Source: Chloroflexota bacterium
GTDB taxonomy: Bacteria; Chloroflexota; UBA11872
DNA length: 26,721 nucleotides
Assembly: GCA_026707185.1 (NCBI GenBank)
Contig: JAPOXI010000106.1
Coordinates: 1 to 26,721 of the forward strand
Direction of reading: 5' to 3'
The notes beneath the pieces are model-generated. The model had not been told where the DNA came from and did no database searches. It saw only the letters and a program-made list of their open reading frames with translations. The first letter of the stretch is position 1; the number at the start of each line of letters is the position of its first letter. Below are positions 23,745-26,721 of the stretch, piece after piece. The position numbers and the translations under genes are program-made.

Positions 23745-25292
23745 GTGCACGTACCGAGAGTTGCCAACCGCTACGTGGGCCCTGCCATAGGCCTGACCGC
23801 CGCCACCGGAGTCCTCACGGCCTATCTCCTCACGCTCGCACCCGGTGTCGTGTGGGCCGGCGCCGGCATCGACAGCGGCGACCTGGCCGCAGCCGTGGCC
23901 GTGGGCGGCGTACCGCATCCCACCGGATATCCAACCGTGATGTTGCTGGGACTGGCCGTGCGCGCAATCCCGCTGGGCGACCTGGCGCTGCGGCTGAATG
24001 TGCTGACCGCGCTGGCGGCGGCCGGGTCGCTGGTTCCGCTCGGCCTGCTGGCCGCCCGGCTCCGAGCGAGCGCAGGCACCTCGCTGGCTGTTCCCGAGGC
24101 CGTGGCCGCCGCTGCCGTGCTGGCCCTTTACGGCTTGGCGCCGCTGGTCTGGTCGAACGCGATCGTCACCGAGGTCTACGCGTTCGCCAGTCTGTTCCTG
24201 TGGAGCGCGATGTACGCGGCGGCGCGCGCTCGCTTCGACGCTGAATCCGCGACGGGCAATCCACGCTGGGCGGCCGTCGCCGGAGTTCTCCTGGGACTGG
24301 GAATCGGCGCGCATGTCACGACGGCGCTGGCTGCACTGGCGTTGGGGGCGATCCTCCTATCGGGGTGCTGGCACGCGCATCTGGCCCGGCGCCTTGCTGC
24401 AGCCGCAATTGCTGGCGTCGCGACGACTTGCGCGGTTTACGTCTACCTGCCCGTCGCCGCGGCCCTGGACCCGCCGATCAACTGGGGCGCTCCGACAACG
24501 CTGGAGCGATTCTGGTCGGTCGTCAGCGGTGAGATCTATCGCTCGCGCCTGGACGCAAGCGACCTGGGCGCGACGGGAGCCAAGGCCGCCTGGCTGCTTG
24601 GCGAACCCGTGCGCCAACTGACGTGGCTCCAATTGCCCTTGCTGGCAATTGGCGGCGCGTCGCTGACCCGACGATTCAGCTGGGCTGCGCTCGCGACGGG
24701 ATGGATAGCGATCAGCGCTTTGGCCGTGAGCGCCTTTTACACCTCCCGTGACGACGAGGTCTTCATCCTCCCCGCCCTCGCGGCGGCTGCCCTGTGGTCA
24801 GTCGTTGGTGTCCTTGAAGTCGTTCGACTGGCGCCGGCCGCCAGGGGAGGCGCGCACCGCCTGGTTGCCGCGACACTCCCCTTGCTCCTGATCGCCACGG
24901 CGGTCATTCGCGGCACGGAAGTGGCCCAGCAAGTCTCCATGCGTGACGCCACGCACGCCGCGGCTTTCGCTCACGCGACGCTGGCCCAGGCCGAGACCGG
25001 CAGTGTGCTGCTGACCGAGGACGACCGCGCGACGTTTCCCCTGTGGTACGCGCGCTACGCGCCGGGCGGACGGAGTGACCTGACGATTGTCGACCGGCGG
25101 CTATGGCAGTTCGACTGGTACCGAGAGACGCTGCAACGAACAGGTGGCATACCGACGGATTCGCCACCCGCGCGGCTACTGGCTGCCGGCGAGTGGCCAG
25201 CGGACCGGCCGCTCTGGGCGGTGGACATTGTGCTGCGAGGCGCCCGCTCAGCCGACGTCCTCGCAACCCTGCGGCCCCTGGTCACGCCATGA
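23745..25292 (+). CDS. DUF2723 multi-pass membrane protein, putative glycosyltransferase
   Basis: A 515-residue integral membrane protein with at least nine hydrophobic segments. It carries the DUF2723 signature: an acidic first loop IDSGDLAAA (42-50) followed by GGVPHPTGYP (54-63), then a WSNAIVTEVYAF stretch. DUF2723 proteins resemble protein O-mannosyltransferases and other GT-C enzymes that use polyprenyl-linked sugars and have catalytic acidic residues in the first loop; Asp43 and Asp46 are candidates. The C-terminal part (about 400-515) is soluble and probably extracytoplasmic. GTG 23745 lies seven bases after the previous stop, and the end overlaps the next gene by four bases. In this cluster it may glycosylate exported proteins or extend the glycan; the activity itself is inferred. 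Confidence 0.85.
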   Translation: MHVPRVANRYVGPAIGLTAATGVLTAYLLTLAPGVVWAGAGIDSGDLAAAVAVGGVPHPTGYPTVMLLGLAVRAIPLGDLALRLNVLTALAAAGSLVPLGLLAARLRASAGTSLAVPEAVAAAAVLALYGLAPLVWSNAIVTEVYAFASLFLWSAMYAAARARFDAESATGNPRWAAVAGVLLGLGIGAHVTTALAALALGAILLSGCWHAHLARRLAAAAIAGVATTCAVYVYLPVAAALDPPINWGAPTTLERFWSVVSGEIYRSRLDASDLGATGAKAAWLLGEPVRQLTWLQLPLLAIGGASLTRRFSWAALATGWIAISALAVSAFYTSRDDEVFILPALAAAALWSVVGVLEVVRLAPAARGGAHRLVAATLPLLLIATAVIRGTEVAQQVSMRDATHAAAFAHATLAQAETGSVLLTEDDRATFPLWYARYAPGGRSDLTIVDRRLWQFDWYRETLQRTGGIPTDSPPARLLAAGEWPADRPLWAVDIVLRGARSADVLATLRPLVTP

Positions 25293-25909
25293 GCCGCTGG
25301 CTCACGGCCGGCGCCGCCGTGGCGCTGATCGCGGTTCTGTCCGCAGCGGCGCTCTTGCCGTCAGTACCTCCGGCCGCACGGGCGCAGACAGCGCCGGACG
25401 TGCGACTCCGTGAAACGCCGGCCCCGAGGTCTCACACAGCGCCGGCCGCCGAGTCAGCTGCGACGCGGATGACACTGCAGCTATCGAACGCGACGCTTCA
25501 GGCAGACCGTGAGACATTGCCGGACGGCGCCGACCTCACGCTCCTGGCCCAGCCGACCTACGTGGCGCTGCCGGGCGCCGGGCCGAACCTGCTGCGAATA
25601 TCGCCGGCGTTCACCGTCACGGCGCGGGACGCCGGCGGACGCGACATTGAGCTTTCACCCGCGGCTCGACTGACGTTCATCCAGCCGAATGCCGAGGGCG
25701 CCAGTGTCTTGCGGCTTGAAGGCGATTCCTGGCGTGCCGTCCCAGCGGTCAGGCTTGGCCACGCGCTGATCGTGCAGCCGACCAGAACGGGCACATACGC
25801 GGTATTCGCCGAGCTGCCGACCGACTGGCCCCTGCGCGACGACCTACTGACGGCGGTGGCGCTGAATGCGGGGCGGCTGGTGGTGGACGACCTGGCGACG
25901 AACCCCTGA
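25289..25909 (+). CDS. small secreted protein of unknown function
   Basis: A 206-residue exported protein. The signal peptide has a hydrophobic core (about 7-24) and an AARA/QT cleavage site near residue 32. The mature part starts with a Pro/Ala/Thr-rich linker (33-60). A beta-rich domain follows, with LTLLAQPTYVALPG, FTVTARDAGGRDIELSPAARLTF, LRLEGDSWRAVP and TRTGTYAVFAELP, similar in style to Ig-like or ZU5-like extracellular domains. ATG 25289 overlaps the DUF2723 stop (ATGA). The frame also runs upstream as a shadow of that gene. As the last gene of the cluster it may be a substrate of the neighbouring glycosyltransferase. No family is assigned. Confidence 0.75.
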   Translation: MSRWLTAGAAVALIAVLSAAALLPSVPPAARAQTAPDVRLRETPAPRSHTAPAAESAATRMTLQLSNATLQADRETLPDGADLTLLAQPTYVALPGAGPNLLRISPAFTVTARDAGGRDIELSPAARLTFIQPNAEGASVLRLEGDSWRAVPAVRLGHALIVQPTRTGTYAVFAELPTDWPLRDDLLTAVALNAGRLVVDDLATNP

Positions 25910-25963
25910 GATTTCGAGCCAGGGATTCCCGCGCGGGTTAAGGTAGCGGGGTAGCTGGCGGGG

Positions 25964-25980
25964 GCGCGCCGGCGGCGCGC
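25964..25980. repeat. GC palindrome upstream of the Tm-1-like gene
   Basis: GCGCGCC (25964-25970) and GGCGCGC (25974-25980) form a perfect 7-bp inverted repeat with a GGC centre. Its right arm ends on the base directly before the Shine-Dalgarno sequence. It could be a terminator for the previous operon, a hairpin limiting ribosome access, or an operator. No T run follows. Confidence 0.45.
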
Positions 25981-25987
25981 GGAGGAG
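25981..25987 (+). promoter_or_regulatory. Shine-Dalgarno GGAGGAG for the Tm-1-like gene
   Basis: GGAGGAG lies seven bases before the ATG at 25995 and is a near-ideal ribosome-binding site. It supports this start and an independent transcript. Confidence 0.8.
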
Positions 25988-25994
25988 TGAGGGG

Positions 25995-26721
25995 ATGTCG
26001 ACAACGATTGCCGTGATCGGCGCGCTGGATACGAAGGGCGAGGAGTTCGCCTTCGTGCGCCGGGAGATCGAGCGTCGGGGTCACCGGGCGCTGGTGATCG
26101 ATAGCGGGGTGATCAGCGAGCCGGGCTTCGAGCCGGACATCTCCGCGGCTGACGTAGCGGAAGCCGGTGGAACCGGGCTGGACGAGTTGCGGGCGCAGGG
26201 CGACCGGGGCACGGCGATTGGCGTGATGGCCGCCGGCGGGGCCGCGATCGTGGGCAGGCTGCACGCCGAGGGCCGGATTGACGCCGTGCTGAGCATGGGC
26301 GGCAGCGCGGGCACGGCGGTGGGTACCGCGGCGATGCGGGCGCTGCCGGTGGGCGTGCCCAAGGTGATGGTGAGCACGGTGGCCTCGGGCGATACGAGCG
26401 GCTACGTGGACACCAAGGACGTGGTGATGGTGCCCTCGATCGTCGACGTGGCGGGGGTGAACCGGATCAGCGCGCGCATCTACGCCAACGCGGTGGGCGC
26501 GGTGGTGGGCATGGTGGAGACGGCCGCGCCGGAGATCAAGGACAAGCCGCTGATCGCGGCCTCGATGTTCGGCAACACCACGCCGGCAGTGGAACGCTGC
26601 CGCGAGCGGCTGGACGCGCTGGGCTACGAGGTGCTGGTGTTCCACGCCACCGGCACGGGCGGTCGCACGATGGAAGACGTGGTGGCCGGCGGGTTCGCGA
26701 GCGGCGTGCTGGACATGACGA
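25995..26721 (+). CDS. Tm-1-like ATP-binding / UPF0261 family protein (partial)
   Basis: The first 242 codons of a gene cut off by the window end; full-length family members are about 400 residues. The N-terminal signature IAVIGALDTKGEEFAFVR, the SMGGSAGTAVGTAAM glycine-rich stretch, the VSTVASGDTSGYVDTKD motif and the ASMFGNTTPAVERCRERL segment identify the Tm-1-like/UPF0261 family. It is related to the N-terminal domain of the tomato Tm-1 protein, and family members bind ATP. In bacteria it is often encoded beside a TIM-barrel signal-transduction-like protein, which would lie past the window end. Codons end in G or C almost without exception, more strongly than in the genes before it. The physiological role is unknown. 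Confidence 0.9.
   Translation, partial: MSTTIAVIGALDTKGEEFAFVRREIERRGHRALVIDSGVISEPGFEPDISAADVAEAGGTGLDELRAQGDRGTAIGVMAAGGAAIVGRLHAEGRIDAVLSMGGSAGTAVGTAAMRALPVGVPKVMVSTVASGDTSGYVDTKDVVMVPSIVDVAGVNRISARIYANAVGAVVGMVETAAPEIKDKPLIAASMFGNTTPAVERCRERLDALGYEVLVFHATGTGGRTMEDVVAGGFASGVLDMT

Overview
The window is GC-rich bacterial DNA packed almost entirely on the plus strand, with many 1-14 base gene overlaps and frequent GTG or TTG starts. The best fit is a member of the Chloroflexota (SAR202/Dehalococcoidia-like or a relative). This is inferred from the combination of a DUF4012 envelope protein, a DUF2723 membrane protein, secreted proteins with the 'FPxTG ... GYPxTE' module common in that phylum, and a Tm-1-like/UPF0261 protein. 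No rRNA, tRNA or other phylogenetic marker confirms it. No CRISPR array, insertion sequence, integrase or tRNA was seen. Region 1 (1-2734): three short inverted repeats, then NAD kinase and the DNA-repair ATPase RecN, six bases apart. Region 2 (2896-10805): a tightly coupled operon of a DUF4175-like membrane/coiled-coil protein, a MoxR AAA+ ATPase, a DUF58 protein, a BatA-like von Willebrand factor A (VWA) membrane protein, and a large membrane protein with two VWA domains around a glutamine-amidotransferase-like domain. This is a MoxR-Bat type module, thought to act as a chaperone or cofactor-insertion machine at the membrane; its client is unknown. Region 3 (10827-16301): a CCA-adding enzyme/poly(A) polymerase family protein, an 84-residue uncharacterised protein overlapping both neighbours, an aldo/keto reductase, a LiaF-like membrane protein, and a GMC flavoprotein dehydrogenase with its small 'gluconate 2-dehydrogenase subunit 3' partner. 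A strong 15-bp hairpin at 16329-16363 closes this region and separates it from a convergent 87-residue gene on the minus strand. Region 4 (16640-17564): about 0.9 kb with no convincing gene, lower apparent GC, and small repeats that may be regulatory. Region 5 (17565-25909): an apparent envelope-glycan or surface-protein cluster. It holds a monotopic phosphoglycosyl transferase, a DUF4012 protein, a lipoprotein, two secreted proteins with the Chloroflexota surface module (one fused to a glycoside-hydrolase-like TIM barrel), a DUF2723 glycosyltransferase-like membrane protein and a small secreted beta-rich protein. The genes overlap or nearly abut, suggesting one transcript. The second module protein has lost an in-frame start for an otherwise clear signal peptide, pointing to a frameshift or sequence error in a G run. 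Region 6 (25910-26721): a GC palindrome touching a strong Shine-Dalgarno sequence, then a Tm-1-like/UPF0261 gene cut by the window end.
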